Source of the DNA: Paenibacillus pasadenensis
Lineage (GTDB): Bacteria; Bacillota; Bacilli; Paenibacillales; Paenibacillaceae
Length of the DNA: 64,000 nucleotides
Reading direction: 5' to 3'
NCBI RefSeq assembly: GCF_023715725.1
Contig: NZ_JAMBOT010000001.1
Span: forward strand, 186,001 to 250,000
Positions 51,549 to 61,196 of this stretch are shown piece by piece (position 1 is the stretch's first letter; every line of letters begins with the position of its first letter). The translations under genes and the position numbers were made by a program. The notes below the pieces were generated by a model. That model worked only from the letters and a program-made list of their open reading frames with translations. It was not told the origin of the DNA and ran no database searches.

Positions 51549-52472
51549 TTACTGATTGTCCGTTTCCTCGTCGGAGTTGGACTGCACGTCGTCTCCACCT
51601 GTGGCAGGCTCGAACTGAATGCGCTTCGGTCCTGGACGGTCGCCATCATCCAGCGCCGTGCCGTCGATGATGATCTCCGTATTATCCGCGCGGCCGGTAT
51701 TCATGTAAATAACCGAATCCAGCGGAACTTCAATCACTTCATCCGCTTCGGCGTTTTTGTTGTGCAGCAGCTCGCCGCTGCGTCCGCCTTTGCGCACCTC
51801 AATCCAGGCGCCGCCTGAAAACTTGATCTGCATCATCGGCGTGCCCGTAACGGAGTAATAATCCGTGCTTCCCGACTTGCGGTCAAACGTAACCGCGCCG
51901 GAGCCTGGTGTCGGGCTCGGAGATGGAGTAGGCGAAGTGCTTGCCGAAGGAGTCGGCGTCGCCGATGCGCCTGGAGACGACTTGTCGTTCCCCAGCGTGG
52001 ACGGGCCGGGCGTTGCCGTCGTAAACGGCGTATTGTCGGTTTGCTGGGTGTTGGTCTCATCATTGTCGCGAATGACAAACATCCACAGCAGAAACACGAT
52101 CAAGCCAAGAAACGCCCACATAAGCACCGAGAAGCCAAGCTTGCCGAATCGCTCCGAGGTATTGCGGGAAGTGGAGGCTTTGCGCGGCGGCTGGGGAGAA
52201 GCAGCAGCCGGTTCCGCAGAAGCGGACGACTGCGGAGCCGCTGGAAGTTCGGTTTTATAGTAGCTAAGAACCTCCTCCGCATTAAGGCCGACCGCCTCCG
52301 CGTAGTTTTTTACGAAAGCGCGGGCATAAAAGCTGCCCGGGAGCGCTTTGTAGTTGCCCTCCTCGATTGCCACAAGATAATGTTTGCGGATCTTTGTCAT
52401 CTCCTGCAGCTGGTCAAGGGATAAGCCCATCTCCTCCCTTGCGGTCCGCAGAGTTTGGCCCAGTTCAGACAT
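51549..52472 (-). CDS. RodZ-like helix-turn-helix membrane protein (YmfM)
   Basis: A 307-residue RodZ-type protein. An N-terminal XRE helix-turn-helix (1-70; [19 protein letters not shown]) is followed by a basic stretch, one membrane helix (about 112-132), a Ser/Thr/Pro-rich linker (about 140-185) and an extracellular domain ending at about 280 (DUF4115 type; [22 protein letters not shown]). RodZ couples MreB to the cell-wall elongation machinery. It lies 23 bp after ymfK, as in B. subtilis. Confidence 0.92.
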   Translation of the reverse strand: MSELGQTLRTAREEMGLSLDQLQEMTKIRKHYLVAIEEGNYKALPGSFYARAFVKNYAEAVGLNAEEVLSYYKTELPAAPQSSASAEPAAASPQPPRKASTSRNTSERFGKLGFSVLMWAFLGLIVFLLWMFVIRDNDETNTQQTDNTPFTTATPGPSTLGNDKSSPGASATPTPSASTSPTPSPSPTPGSGAVTFDRKSGSTDYYSVTGTPMMQIKFSGGAWIEVRKGGRSGELLHNKNAEADEVIEVPLDSVIYMNTGRADNTEIIIDGTALDDGDRPGPKRIQFEPATGGDDVQSNSDEETDNQ

Positions 52473-52495
52473 AGCTGGCGCCGCCTCCTTTCATG

Positions 52496-53260
52496 CTAGA
52501 AATCGTTATAATTAACCGTGAAGGAATCGTAGGAGATCTCTTCATCAGGTGTATTGCGAAGCTCTATGATGGTTGTAAAAGTGCTGTAATCGTAGTTCGA
52601 TTCACGGATAAAAATATCCGGATGCTCAATTACTTTGGTTGACGGCATCTCCATAATCTCTTGCAGCAGAGCATGGTGGCGCTCATTGGAACGGATAGTG
52701 CTGACGATTCCGTCGATGATAAAGATATTGTTCGGGTCCATCTCTTCGCTGGAAAGCTGGCTGCGCACCGTCTGGCGGAGCAGCGTGGAAGAAACAAAGG
52801 CCCACCGTTTATTGGAGCATACGCTGCCTGCAATAATCGACTCCGTTTTGCCGACGCGGGGCATGCCCCTTAATCCGATGACCTGATTGCCGTCGCGCTT
52901 GAAAATTTCGCCAAGAAAATCAACGAGCAAGCCAAGTTCGTCGCGCGTAAAGCGGAAAGTTTTGCGGTCGTCGGAATCGCGCTCAATATAACGGCCGTGG
53001 CGAACGGCAAGACGATCGACCAAACTAGGCGGCCGAAGCTTGTTGACGGTGATGTTTTCGACCTTTTGCAACATTTTACCCAAAATTTCGATTTTTTCAT
53101 CATCATTCGTTTGCAGCAGCATGCCGCGCGTGCGGTCTTCAACGCCGTTGATCGTAATAATATTTACGTTAAGCATGCCCAGTAGAGAAGCGATATCGCC
53201 CAGCAAACCCGGGCGGTTCTTATGTATTTTGTACTCCATATACCACTGTTTGGATTCCAT
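52496..53260 (-). CDS. ymfK: DUF3388 protein YmfK: ACT-like domain plus P-loop-like domain
   Basis: A 254-residue protein conserved next to ymfM in spore formers, with no known function. The N-terminus (about 6-75; YMEYKIHKNRPGLLGDIASL) looks like an ACT regulatory domain. The second half has a Walker A-like GMPRVGKT (about 143-150) followed by a hydrophobic strand and Asp pair in NIFIIDGIVS, as in a Walker B. A small-molecule-regulated NTPase would fit, but this is inference. It is transcribed with the RodZ-like gene. Confidence 0.9.
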   Translation of the reverse strand: MESKQWYMEYKIHKNRPGLLGDIASLLGMLNVNIITINGVEDRTRGMLLQTNDDEKIEILGKMLQKVENITVNKLRPPSLVDRLAVRHGRYIERDSDDRKTFRFTRDELGLLVDFLGEIFKRDGNQVIGLRGMPRVGKTESIIAGSVCSNKRWAFVSSTLLRQTVRSQLSSEEMDPNNIFIIDGIVSTIRSNERHHALLQEIMEMPSTKVIEHPDIFIRESNYDYSTFTTIIELRNTPDEEISYDSFTVNYNDF

Positions 53261-53383
53261 TAATCACACCGTCCTGAGTGAAAAGGCCGTCCCATCAGCC
53301 TTCATTATAAGCCTACATTCTACATGATTCGCCACGTTTCAGCAACGAGCACACTCGTTCTCCACATAGCGCTGTCACGTACA

Positions 53384-53408
53384 GAAAAGCTCCCGTAACC
53401 GGGAGCTT
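53384..53408 (-). terminator. Terminator of ymfJ
   Basis: Perfect stem AAGCTCCCG / CGGGAGCTT with a 4-base loop and TTTTC on the minus strand, before ymfK. Confidence 0.82.
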
Positions 53409-53442
53409 AACGAGCACGTCGTGGCAGTACGTGCAATTATCC

Positions 53443-53694
53443 TTAGTGGTGATTAACCAGCTTAACCATCAGCCGGGCAATCGTTTTGCGCTCATTCTCG
53501 TCTCCGACGTCCCAAATTTCCTTCAGCATACGCTGCTCGTCATTTTTGGGATCGACTTTTTCATCCAGAAAAGAGCCGATTTCATAAGCAAGGTTGCCGA
53601 TTGCTTCCTCGTCCAAACCGAGCCTTTTACCCTGCTCCAGCCGCTCAGCGAGGAATTCCTTCCACGAATCAAAATTCGAAAGTACAGATGACAT
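53443..53694 (-). CDS. ymfJ: DUF3243 protein YmfJ
   Basis: An 83-residue helical protein matching YmfJ (DUF3243) in size and sequence pattern: FDSWKEFLAERLEQGKRLGL, then LAYEIGSFLDEKVDPKNDEQRML and ARLMVKLVNHH. Function is unknown. The ATG at 53694 follows AGGAGGCGA; the frame is open 13 codons further but without a ribosome site. It stands between ymfI and ymfK with its own terminator. Confidence 0.92.
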   Translation of the reverse strand: MSSVLSNFDSWKEFLAERLEQGKRLGLDEEAIGNLAYEIGSFLDEKVDPKNDEQRMLKEIWDVGDENERKTIARLMVKLVNHH

Positions 53695-53803
53695 GCTTGG
53701 TCGCCTCCTTAAGCTAATTGAGAAAATGATCAACAGCTTTATTGTGCACGGCGGCTAAGGCAACTATACGACGAATTGGATTGGCAAAAGGTTTCACTGC
53801 CGA

Positions 53804-54535
53804 TTAAGTTATCCATCCCCCGTTGGGGCTGATCACCTGGCCGGTAATATAAGAAGATTCGGGCAGCGACAAAAAATAAACAAGCGACGCGATTTCATCA
53901 GGCTCTCCAAGCCGACCTGCCGGAATATCATCCTCAAGCTGCCTCAGCTCCTGAGGCTCAAACCCGTCAAGCATGGACGTGTTTACCGCTCCGGGAGCTA
54001 CAGCGTTTACCGTAACTCCGGAAGGAGCAAGCTCCTTGGCCAATGCTTTAGTAAACGCGTTAACTCCGCCCTTGGCGGCGGAATAGGCCACTTCGCATGC
54101 TGCCCCTGAAATTCCCCAGATGGAAGAGATATTAATAATTCTTCCCCAGCGCGTGCGGATCATATCCGGCATGAACAGCTGTGTGCAAAGAAATACGCCT
54201 TTCAGATTGACCGCCATCACATCGTCCCAATCCGCATCCGATACATCGGAAAGCAAGCCGTAATGGGCAACGCCTGCATTGTTGACTAAAATATCGGGCA
54301 TTAACTCGGCCGCTTGAAGCTTCTCCCGCATACGCTCCAAGCTTTCTCTAGAACGCAGGTCAGCGCTGACTGTCATAATCTGCCCGCCGCCAAGCGACAT
54401 GCACTCCCGCGCCGTTTCGTTGGCTTGTTCATGAGAGTTCACATAATGAATGACAACGTTCATCCCTTCCGCGGCAAAACGCCGCGCAATCGCGGCGCCA
54501 ATGCCCCGGCTCCCCCCGGTGATGAGCACATTCAT
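53804..54535 (-). CDS. ymfI: Short-chain dehydrogenase/reductase (YmfI, FabG-like)
   Basis: A 243-residue classical SDR: NAD(P)-binding GGSRGIGAAIA (7-17), NNAGVAHYG, catalytic Ser in NISSIWG and the YSAAK Tyr-Lys pair, and the PGAVNT segment. The closest type is 3-oxoacyl-ACP reductase, but at this conserved locus the substrate is not known. It starts 14 bp after ymfH and is probably in the ymfF-ymfH-ymfI operon. Confidence 0.92.
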   Translation of the reverse strand: MNVLITGGSRGIGAAIARRFAAEGMNVVIHYVNSHEQANETARECMSLGGGQIMTVSADLRSRESLERMREKLQAAELMPDILVNNAGVAHYGLLSDVSDADWDDVMAVNLKGVFLCTQLFMPDMIRTRWGRIINISSIWGISGAACEVAYSAAKGGVNAFTKALAKELAPSGVTVNAVAPGAVNTSMLDGFEPQELRQLEDDIPAGRLGEPDEIASLVYFLSLPESSYITGQVISPNGGWIT

Positions 54536-54549
54536 TTGATGCAGCGGTT

Positions 54550-55854
54550 TCAGGACGCTGGCGCCTCCTGCTTGGCCGTTGGGTTAACGACAGAGATAGC
54601 CAGCTGCCCAAAGTCAAAATGCTCTCTTAGGCGGGCGTTGGCCTCCTCCAGCGTAATGCTCTCATAAGCGGGAAGCAGCTCAAACAGATCCTGGCCGCGG
54701 AATTTATACCGAGTAAACTCGCTGGCAATGGATTCAGGGGAGTTAAGCATGCGCAAATAACTTCCGATGCGTTTTTTCTTAATACGGTCAAAAGCAGCTG
54801 CATCCAGCCCCGTGTTTAACACGCCGCCGATATGCTCTTTAATACGGTTCACCAGCTCTTCGGGATTTTGCGTATCCCCGCCGATAATGGAAAAGCCATA
54901 ATCTTTGCTGCATGTGTACTCGTAACCAAAGGAATCGGAAATCAGATTATCGTCGTAGAGGCTTTGATATAACGGCGAGCTGGAGCCGAGCAGCGTTTCC
55001 AGCATCAGCTTTGTTGTTACATCGCGTCGAAGCAGCGCCTCGTTGTCCAAGCCGTTGCTTTTCTCCTTGAAACCGAACAGGCATTTAGGCTGAGAAACTT
55101 GCAGCTGAATCGATTTGAGCGGAGTACGAACAGCTGCGGGCTCTGCCTCGAAATAACGTTCGATTTTGCCGATATCCGGGAATGACTTCGCCGCCTGGTT
55201 GCTGCGAATCAGCTCCATGATTGTTTCCGCATCGATGCCTCCGACGACAAACAGCAGCATGTTTGAAGGATGATAAAACGTTTCGTAACAGCGGTAGAGC
55301 ATTTCCTTGTTGATTTTGTAAATCGATTCCACCGTTCCGGCGATGTCGATATGAACCGGATGCACCTGATACAGCGCCTCAATTAAACCGTAATAGACAC
55401 GCCAATCCGGATTGTCGCTGTACATATTGATCTCTTGAGCGATAATGCCCTTTTCTTTGTCCACGTTTTGATCCGTAAAATACGGATGCTGAACAAAATC
55501 GATCAAGGTGCTCAAATTAGCTTCAATTTGTTCGGTAGCGGAAAACAGATATACCGTCCGGTCAAAGCTGGTAAACGCATTAGCAGAAGCCCCTTGTGAG
55601 GCAAAGGTGGCAAAAATGTCTCCGGTCGGCTCCTCGAACATTTTGTGCTCCAGAAAATGCGCGATGCCGTCTGGAACCTGTGTCAGCGGCTCGCTGCCGA
55701 CGCGAAAGTGGTTATCAATAGAGCCGTAACAGGTCGAAAACGTCGCATACGTTTTTTGAAAGCCTTCCTTTGGCAGCAAATATACGCTCAAGCCGTTTGG
55801 AAGCTTTTCAAAATAAAGCGTCTCCTCGACGCCTGGATAGTTAAGCTTTTCCAT
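54550..55854 (-). CDS. ymfH: M16 family metallopeptidase (YmfH), active-type subunit
   Basis: A 434-residue M16 (pitrilysin/processing-peptidase) protein with an intact inverted zinc motif HFLEH (66-70) and a downstream Glu region (EKGIIAQEINMY), followed by the second M16 fold half. It pairs with the inactive-type partner encoded just upstream; B. subtilis AlbE/AlbF and the mitochondrial processing peptidase show the same pairing. Substrate unknown. AAAGGAGG precedes the ATG, only 3 bp after the ymfF stop. Confidence 0.93.
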   Translation of the reverse strand: MEKLNYPGVEETLYFEKLPNGLSVYLLPKEGFQKTYATFSTCYGSIDNHFRVGSEPLTQVPDGIAHFLEHKMFEEPTGDIFATFASQGASANAFTSFDRTVYLFSATEQIEANLSTLIDFVQHPYFTDQNVDKEKGIIAQEINMYSDNPDWRVYYGLIEALYQVHPVHIDIAGTVESIYKINKEMLYRCYETFYHPSNMLLFVVGGIDAETIMELIRSNQAAKSFPDIGKIERYFEAEPAAVRTPLKSIQLQVSQPKCLFGFKEKSNGLDNEALLRRDVTTKLMLETLLGSSSPLYQSLYDDNLISDSFGYEYTCSKDYGFSIIGGDTQNPEELVNRIKEHIGGVLNTGLDAAAFDRIKKKRIGSYLRMLNSPESIASEFTRYKFRGQDLFELLPAYESITLEEANARLREHFDFGQLAISVVNPTAKQEAPAS

Positions 55855-55857
55855 CGG

Positions 55858-57129
55858 TTAGGCCTCCTTTCTGTCGCGCAAGAAGTACACGGTATCAAGC
55901 TTCACGTTTTCCGCCACTTGAACGATCTGCTCCGGCGTTACGGCGCTTACAGCTTCGAGCAGCTCTACTGCGGTGCGTCTGCGGCCGGAAATAACGCTGT
56001 TGAAATCATAAGCAATCATTTCGTATGCGGAATCCTGCAGCTCGCGCAGAGAGTTCATCAGCATAGCCTTTGTCTGGGTCATCTCAAGCTCGGACAGCTG
56101 GCCCTGGCGCATGCTTTCAAGCTGTTCCTTAATAATGACAACCGCCTTCTCGTAATTGCCGATCTCGATGCCGGACTGGATGGTGAGCAGTCCTTTATGG
56201 CCGTCCATACGCGAGGAGGCGTAATATGCTAGGCTTTCCTTTTCCCGTACGTTCATAAACAGCTTGGAATGCGGGAAGCCGCCCAAAATGCCGTTGTACA
56301 TCAAAGCCGCGGCATACAGGTCATCGCTATAGGCAATGTTGGTTCTCAATCCAAGATTGAGCTTGCCTTGAGCAACATCCAGCTTTTCCACGACTGTTTT
56401 AACTTCGCCGCGCTGATCGCGGATATCAGGTGAGCCATAGTCGGTTGTTCCGGTGTCCGGCAGCCGGAAGGACGCTTCGGCCAGCGCTTGCACCTCTTCT
56501 AATGTCGTGTCGCCGACAACATACAAATCCAGCACGGATTGTGCCAGCCAAGCTTGATAGGAAGCATACAGCGATTCCGGCGTTAAGCCCGGAAGGTCAT
56601 CAAGCCGGCCCAAGGCGTGCAGCCGATACGGTTCGCCTTCGCACATAATTTCCAGACAGCGCTCGGCTGCATAACGGATTTTGTCGTTAATGATGCTTTC
56701 CAGCTTTTTGGCTAATGTGCGCTTCTCGCTGTCGACGTATTTTGCCCGGAAAGCGCCGTTCTCCAAAGCAGGTGCGGTTACCGCCTCGCCCAAAAATTTC
56801 AAGGATCGGCTAAGCAGCGACTCTTCACCCTTTACAAAACGATCGTTAATTACATCCATGCGGAACTGAACAATTTGCGCATCGCTGCGTTTGTACACAT
56901 CAAAGCCAAATCCAGCTCCGTACATGTTGTCGAGCTGCTCCCGGAACGCAATTGTTTCCGGCGTGGACTCCGTTCCACGACGCAGAATAAAGGGAGTAAG
57001 CGCCGCAGAAGTTACCGTAGACTCCTGCAATGGAATTCCCGCAAAAAGTGAGATTGCAAAGGTTTTGAACCGCTTAGTCGGAAGCACATGCAGCCGGATG
57101 CGGCCAATTGTAGCTTGCTGAAATGCCAT
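55858..57129 (-). CDS. ymfF: M16-like peptidase homologue (YmfF), lacks the zinc motif
   Basis: A 423-residue M16-fold protein without HxxEH: the position expected to hold it reads FILRRGTESTPE. The fold-specific later elements (DLYVVGDTTLEEV, YNGILGGFPHSKLFMNVREKESLAYYA) are present, so it probably forms the non-catalytic half of a heterodimer with YmfH. GGGAGGAG precedes the ATG. It is the first gene of the ymfF-ymfH-ymfI unit. Confidence 0.93.
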   Translation of the reverse strand: MAFQQATIGRIRLHVLPTKRFKTFAISLFAGIPLQESTVTSAALTPFILRRGTESTPETIAFREQLDNMYGAGFGFDVYKRSDAQIVQFRMDVINDRFVKGEESLLSRSLKFLGEAVTAPALENGAFRAKYVDSEKRTLAKKLESIINDKIRYAAERCLEIMCEGEPYRLHALGRLDDLPGLTPESLYASYQAWLAQSVLDLYVVGDTTLEEVQALAEASFRLPDTGTTDYGSPDIRDQRGEVKTVVEKLDVAQGKLNLGLRTNIAYSDDLYAAALMYNGILGGFPHSKLFMNVREKESLAYYASSRMDGHKGLLTIQSGIEIGNYEKAVVIIKEQLESMRQGQLSELEMTQTKAMLMNSLRELQDSAYEMIAYDFNSVISGRRRTAVELLEAVSAVTPEQIVQVAENVKLDTVYFLRDRKEA

Positions 57130-57221
57130 AGGGTTTAGCTCCTCCCGCTTTCAGGATGGTTGTAATGTATTCCAAGCTGCCTGTTGTCATTCCATTCTAT
57201 CCCAACGCCGGCAGCGCCCGC

Positions 57222-57260
57222 AAACAGAAGAAGCAACCGGGATTCATCCCGGCTGCTTCT
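57222..57260 (-). terminator. Terminator of the SleB-like gene
   Basis: Minus-strand stem AGAAGC-CCGGGAT / ATCCCGG-GCTTCT with one internal mismatch and a T-rich tail (TTCTGTTT). Confidence 0.75.
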
Positions 57261-57312
57261 CCGCAGCTTGCCGATCCGGCATGCATGGTTGTTATGGCAG
57301 CCAAACCGCTGC

Positions 57313-58131
57313 TTACATGCAGAAAATATGCTTTCCGATCGTTTTTACTTGCGGGCGGGTCCAAATCCACTTGGAGGTTGCCGTCTCTGGATTAAAGTAA
57401 TACAGACATCCGTCCGACGGGTCCCAGCCGTTAATCGCGTCTTGAACCGCCTGTTTCGCTCTTTCGTTGGGGGTGAGCCAAATTTGGCCGTCCGCTACGG
57501 CGGTGAAAGCAAGGTTCTGGAAAATAACGCCCGTGATAGAGTTCGGGAACTCTGGCGACTTGAGCCGGTTCAGAATGACAGCGGCAACCGCTACTTGTCC
57601 TTCATACGGCTCGCCCCTCGCTTCGCCGTAAACGGCGTTCGCCATTATTTTGATATCGCTGGCGGAAAGACCGAGCTTGTTGGATTTATCGACATCGGAG
57701 CCGGCGTTGGTGTTTTTGCTGCCCCCGCTGCCTCCGCCTCCGCCGCTTGTCGACCCTCCGCTTGACTTGCCTGACTCGCCGCCTGGAAAATCGGCTGCGG
57801 TTGGCTTCCAATTTTTTGTCGCTTCCCAAAGCTTAAGCTTTGTTGAAGCTCCAACAACACCGTCGGATTTCATACCGAATTTCCATTGAAACCAGGTGAC
57901 CGCATTTTTTGTTTTTGGTCCGAATTCTCCGTCAATTTTGCCTTCGTAATAACCCAAAAACCGAAGGCGTCCTTGCAGCTCTACGACATCCTTGCCGGAA
58001 GAGCCCTGCTGAATCGTCGCTTTGCTGAACGTGGCTTCCGACTTGGACGGCCAGCCGCCCTGCAGCGTATAAAGGCTTAGCAACAGCAGCGTGGCTGCCA
58101 CCGACATGACAATCAAGCGCATTTTTTTCAT
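57313..58131 (-). CDS. sleB: SleB-like spore cortex/cell-wall hydrolase
   Basis: A 272-residue exported protein. A signal or anchor helix (about 6-25) is followed by a peptidoglycan-binding domain (about 45-100; GSSGKDVVELQGRLRFLGYY), a Ser/Gly-rich linker (about 115-145), and a C-terminal SleB hydrolase domain with the catalytic-type Glu in VYGEARGEPYEGQVAVAAV and a C-terminal GCLYYFNP segment. SleB is a lytic transglycosylase for spore cortex; a vegetative wall role is also possible. The ATG at 58131 was chosen for its AAAGGCAG site; the frame is open 20 codons upstream. In B. subtilis this place holds ymfC-ymfD. Confidence 0.88.
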   Translation of the reverse strand: MKKMRLIVMSVAATLLLLSLYTLQGGWPSKSEATFSKATIQQGSSGKDVVELQGRLRFLGYYEGKIDGEFGPKTKNAVTWFQWKFGMKSDGVVGASTKLKLWEATKNWKPTAADFPGGESGKSSGGSTSGGGGGSGGSKNTNAGSDVDKSNKLGLSASDIKIMANAVYGEARGEPYEGQVAVAAVILNRLKSPEFPNSITGVIFQNLAFTAVADGQIWLTPNERAKQAVQDAINGWDPSDGCLYYFNPETATSKWIWTRPQVKTIGKHIFCM

Positions 58132-58194
58132 GGGGATCTGCCTTTCTGCTACGGGATGTTTAACCGTCCCTAGTATGAGAAAGGCAGCCATCTT

Positions 58195-60903
58195 CTATGC
58201 ATGTTTTTGGTTGGCCTGGAACTGGTCGAGCGTCATTAACACCTCGCGCGGCTTGCTGCCCTCGTACGGGCCGACAATTCCTTTTGACTCCAGCTGGTCC
58301 ACGAGCCGTGCCGCCCGCGTATAACCGACGCGCATACGCCGCTGAAGCAGAGATACGGACGCCTGTTGGGCCTCCACGACGATTTGCACCGCCTGATCAA
58401 ACAGCTCATCCAGATCTTCCCCCTCATTGGACGCGCTTGTGTCATCCAGCTCGGGCACCAGATCTTCCTTGTATTCCGCCTCGCCTTGAGAGCGGGCGTA
58501 TTCCACAACCGCCTCAACCTCGCTGTCGGAAAGAAACGCGCCTTGCACACGAATCGGCTTGGACATGCCGACAGGCAGGAATAACATATCGCCGCGTCCA
58601 AGCAGCTTTTCCGCTCCAACCATATCAAGAATGGTCCGTGAGTCCACCTGCGACGATACGCCAAAAGCGATCCGGGAAGGAATATTCGCTTTAATGACGC
58701 CGGTAATAACGTCAACGGAAGGGCGCTGGGTCGCAATGATAAGATGAATTCCCGCCGCACGCGCCATCTGAGCCAGCCTCGTAATGGAATCCTCCACGTC
58801 CTTTGCCGCTACCATCATCAGATCGGCCAGCTCGTCCACGATGACGACGATATAGGGGAGCACAGCGGCAGGATTGTCCTTCATCAGGCCGTTGTACCCC
58901 TCAATATTGCGTGTGCCGGACTTGGAAAACAGCTCGTAGCGCTTTTCCATCTCAACGACGATCTTTTTGAGCGCAAGCGAGGCCCGGCGAGGATCCGTAA
59001 CAACCGGCGCGAGCAGATGCGGAATGCCGTTATACATGTTCAATTCGACCATCTTGGGGTCGATCATCATAAATTTAACTTCATCCGGCGCCGCTTTGTA
59101 CAAAATGCTCGTAATAATACCGTTAATACAAACGGACTTACCGGAGCCGGTAGCTCCCGCAACGAGCAAATGGGGCATCTTCGCCAAATTGCCGACGATC
59201 GACTGGCCGGCGATATCACGCCCGAAAGCAATCGACAGCTTGGACGACGCGCTGGCAAAAGTCGGTGTTTCCATCACCTCGCGCATGGTCACTACAGCGA
59301 CCTCGGCGTTAGGCACCTCAATGCCGATCGCTGACTTGCCCGGAATAGGCGCTTCCATACGGATATCCTTGGCGGCGAGCGCCAAAGCGATATCGTCGGT
59401 TAAACCGACGATGCGGCTCACTTTTACCCCGGTTGCCGGCTGCACCTCATAACGGGTTACCGCAGGCCCAGGCACCACATCAAGCACTTTCGCCTTTACG
59501 CCGAAGCTTTCCAGGGTTGCTTCCAGCTTGCGCCGGGAATCGTTGTTGATGTCGCTCATATCTCCGCTGCGTGCAGACACGGCAGGCTTCGCAAGCAGCG
59601 ATAACGAAGGAAGCTTGTACGGTTTGACGGATTTAACTGTCGGGGCCGCAACACCGTTGTCGCCCTCCGGCCCGGCCAAAGCCTCGGACTGCTCAGCAGG
59701 GTGCAGGCTCGGTGCGGCTGGAGGAAAATCTTGACCTTCTTCCAAGCCTGTATCGTCCGAGTCAGCGCCGGCCGGTTCGCTCCAGCCCGCAGCCGTGTCG
59801 GCCGCAGGCAGAACGTCCGCATTATTGCTGGTCCCGGCAGCACGGGCTGCCGAAGTATGTTGGGCAAGCGCAGAGTCCTCCCAATCATCGCCTTCCTCAT
59901 CCTCTTCCCAAGGGGCTTTGTCTTGTTGCGGCAGCGGTGTATCGGCGCTCCTACCTCGCAAGCTGACGAGAGGCGCTTGGCGTGAGGTCCGGGCCGCTTG
60001 ACGCAGCGCAGATTCCTCCATCATCCAATCCGATTCCTCCGTCTCCGTCTCTTCCTCCTGCTCCTGTTCCCCCTGTTTATTTCCCCAAGAGAAAAACAGA
60101 GATTTCGCTTTTGGCCGCACAGGTGTTATCGTGCTTCCGTAATCGTCGTCATCCGTATCTCCATTAAGCCCGTACGAAAGATGATCCTGATTCCCGCCAG
60201 CTGCTGCAGCCGCTGCCGCAGCTCCTTTTTGCGGCGGCAGCTTCGGAGCCCTCGGCTTGCGCGGCCTCGCAGTTGCTTTGGCCTGAAGCAGCTTCAGCAA
60301 ATTCGCCGTCCTCGTTCGGATAACGCGTCCGAGATCGACATAAGATTTGCCGGTTATAAGCATCGCAGATATAGCCAACATGACAATTAAAAGCAGCTTA
60401 GCTCCAAAATACCCGAACAACGTATAGAGGAGAGTGTACTGAATGGCTCCTAAATAACCTCCGCTGACAGACTGCTGAATCGGACTGCCGGGATTGTCCG
60501 GGGTGCCGCTTGTAAGCAAGCCGTCCCTAATATCCTGTCCAAGCTGCTGCAAAATGGCTGAGCCATTGATGCTGTCGGTCGGTCCTAACTTGCGGTCGAT
60601 CTCCCCGATTGAGCTCATTAGCGTGAGCGCCATCACAAGCAGCAAAAAACCGGTTCTACGGTAAGTCCAGCCTGTAGGCCACAATCGCAATATCATCACA
60701 TATAGACCAACGGCGATTCCGACAAGGGCCAGCACAAAATGAAACTTGCCCAAAACGAGCGCGAAAAGCTTAGTCAGCGACCTCCCGACCGTAGCCTCGC
60801 CTGACAAGGCGATTACCGACACTGTTATGAGCAAGATTCCATAAACTTCATATTTTAGATTCTCTCCGAACGTGCGTTTTTTGCGCCGCCTTTTCTTGGC
60901 CAA
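58195..60903 (-). CDS. spoIIIE: DNA translocase SpoIIIE/FtsK
   Basis: A 902-residue membrane-anchored DNA pump that moves the chromosome into the forespore or away from the septum. It has four N-terminal helices (about 20-175), an acidic, Ser/Glu-rich linker (about 230-420), the motor domain with Walker A GATGSGKS (near 585) and Walker B-type [11 protein letters not shown], and a C-terminal gamma winged helix ([20 protein letters not shown]) that reads SRS/KOPS sequences. The TTG at 60903 is chosen because AGAGGTGA lies 5 bases upstream and gives the typical MAKKRRRKK start; a GTG three codons earlier is inside that site. Confidence 0.95.
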   Translation of the reverse strand: MAKKRRRKKRTFGENLKYEVYGILLITVSVIALSGEATVGRSLTKLFALVLGKFHFVLALVGIAVGLYVMILRLWPTGWTYRRTGFLLLVMALTLMSSIGEIDRKLGPTDSINGSAILQQLGQDIRDGLLTSGTPDNPGSPIQQSVSGGYLGAIQYTLLYTLFGYFGAKLLLIVMLAISAMLITGKSYVDLGRVIRTRTANLLKLLQAKATARPRKPRAPKLPPQKGAAAAAAAAGGNQDHLSYGLNGDTDDDDYGSTITPVRPKAKSLFFSWGNKQGEQEQEEETETEESDWMMEESALRQAARTSRQAPLVSLRGRSADTPLPQQDKAPWEEDEEGDDWEDSALAQHTSAARAAGTSNNADVLPAADTAAGWSEPAGADSDDTGLEEGQDFPPAAPSLHPAEQSEALAGPEGDNGVAAPTVKSVKPYKLPSLSLLAKPAVSARSGDMSDINNDSRRKLEATLESFGVKAKVLDVVPGPAVTRYEVQPATGVKVSRIVGLTDDIALALAAKDIRMEAPIPGKSAIGIEVPNAEVAVVTMREVMETPTFASASSKLSIAFGRDIAGQSIVGNLAKMPHLLVAGATGSGKSVCINGIITSILYKAAPDEVKFMMIDPKMVELNMYNGIPHLLAPVVTDPRRASLALKKIVVEMEKRYELFSKSGTRNIEGYNGLMKDNPAAVLPYIVVIVDELADLMMVAAKDVEDSITRLAQMARAAGIHLIIATQRPSVDVITGVIKANIPSRIAFGVSSQVDSRTILDMVGAEKLLGRGDMLFLPVGMSKPIRVQGAFLSDSEVEAVVEYARSQGEAEYKEDLVPELDDTSASNEGEDLDELFDQAVQIVVEAQQASVSLLQRRMRVGYTRAARLVDQLESKGIVGPYEGSKPREVLMTLDQFQANQKHA

Positions 60904-60924
60904 TCCTCTCACCTCTGGTTCAGT

Positions 60925-60933
60925 ATTATACCA
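60925..60933 (-). promoter_or_regulatory. Extended -10 promoter element of spoIIIE
   Basis: TGGTATAAT (minus strand), an extended -10, 22 bp before the spoIIIE start. At 17 bases upstream the hexamer is TAGGAA, a poor -35 that is part of an 11-bp tandem repeat. Confidence 0.5.
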
Positions 60934-60947
60934 TAGGTGGGGAAATG

Positions 60948-60987
60948 TTCCTATCCTGTTCCTATTCTGTTCTTATTTTGTTCTTAT
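60948..60987. repeat. 11-bp tandem repeat upstream of spoIIIE
   Basis: Three full copies and one partial copy of an 11-bp unit (TTCCTATCCTG, TTCCTATTCTG, TTCTTATTTTG, TTCTTAT on the plus strand) fill the gap between ylzJ and the spoIIIE promoter. The period is about one DNA turn, so the copies lie on one face of the helix next to the -35 region. Confidence 0.75.
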
Positions 60988-61196
60988 CCGAGAGAAAGTA
61001 TCGAGCCCGGCTCAAAGTTTGGATCCAGGTAACTTTCCAGCGGCCCGTCCAAAATTCGCACCACCTTGCCGCGTCCCGGCGCAATTGGCTCCAGCTGCAG
61101 CAGGACATCCCCTACACGAGCCTCGATCCAAGGGTCCCGTTCAGCGTTAAGTCCTTCTAGAACAAGCTCCAAAGGCATTACGGTGTGCAGGGTCAT
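60984..61196 (-). CDS. ylzJ: YlzJ-like protein
   Basis: A 70-residue protein of the YlzJ family, found between tepA and spoIIIE in Bacilli: [15 protein letters not shown], a middle strand DVLLQLEP, and the end [10 protein letters not shown]. Function unknown. It overlaps the tepA stop by four bases (ATGA), and GGAGGGAGG lies upstream inside tepA, so it is coupled. Confidence 0.88.
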   Translation of the reverse strand: MTLHTVMPLELVLEGLNAERDPWIEARVGDVLLQLEPIAPGRGKVVRILDGPLESYLDPNFEPGSILSLG

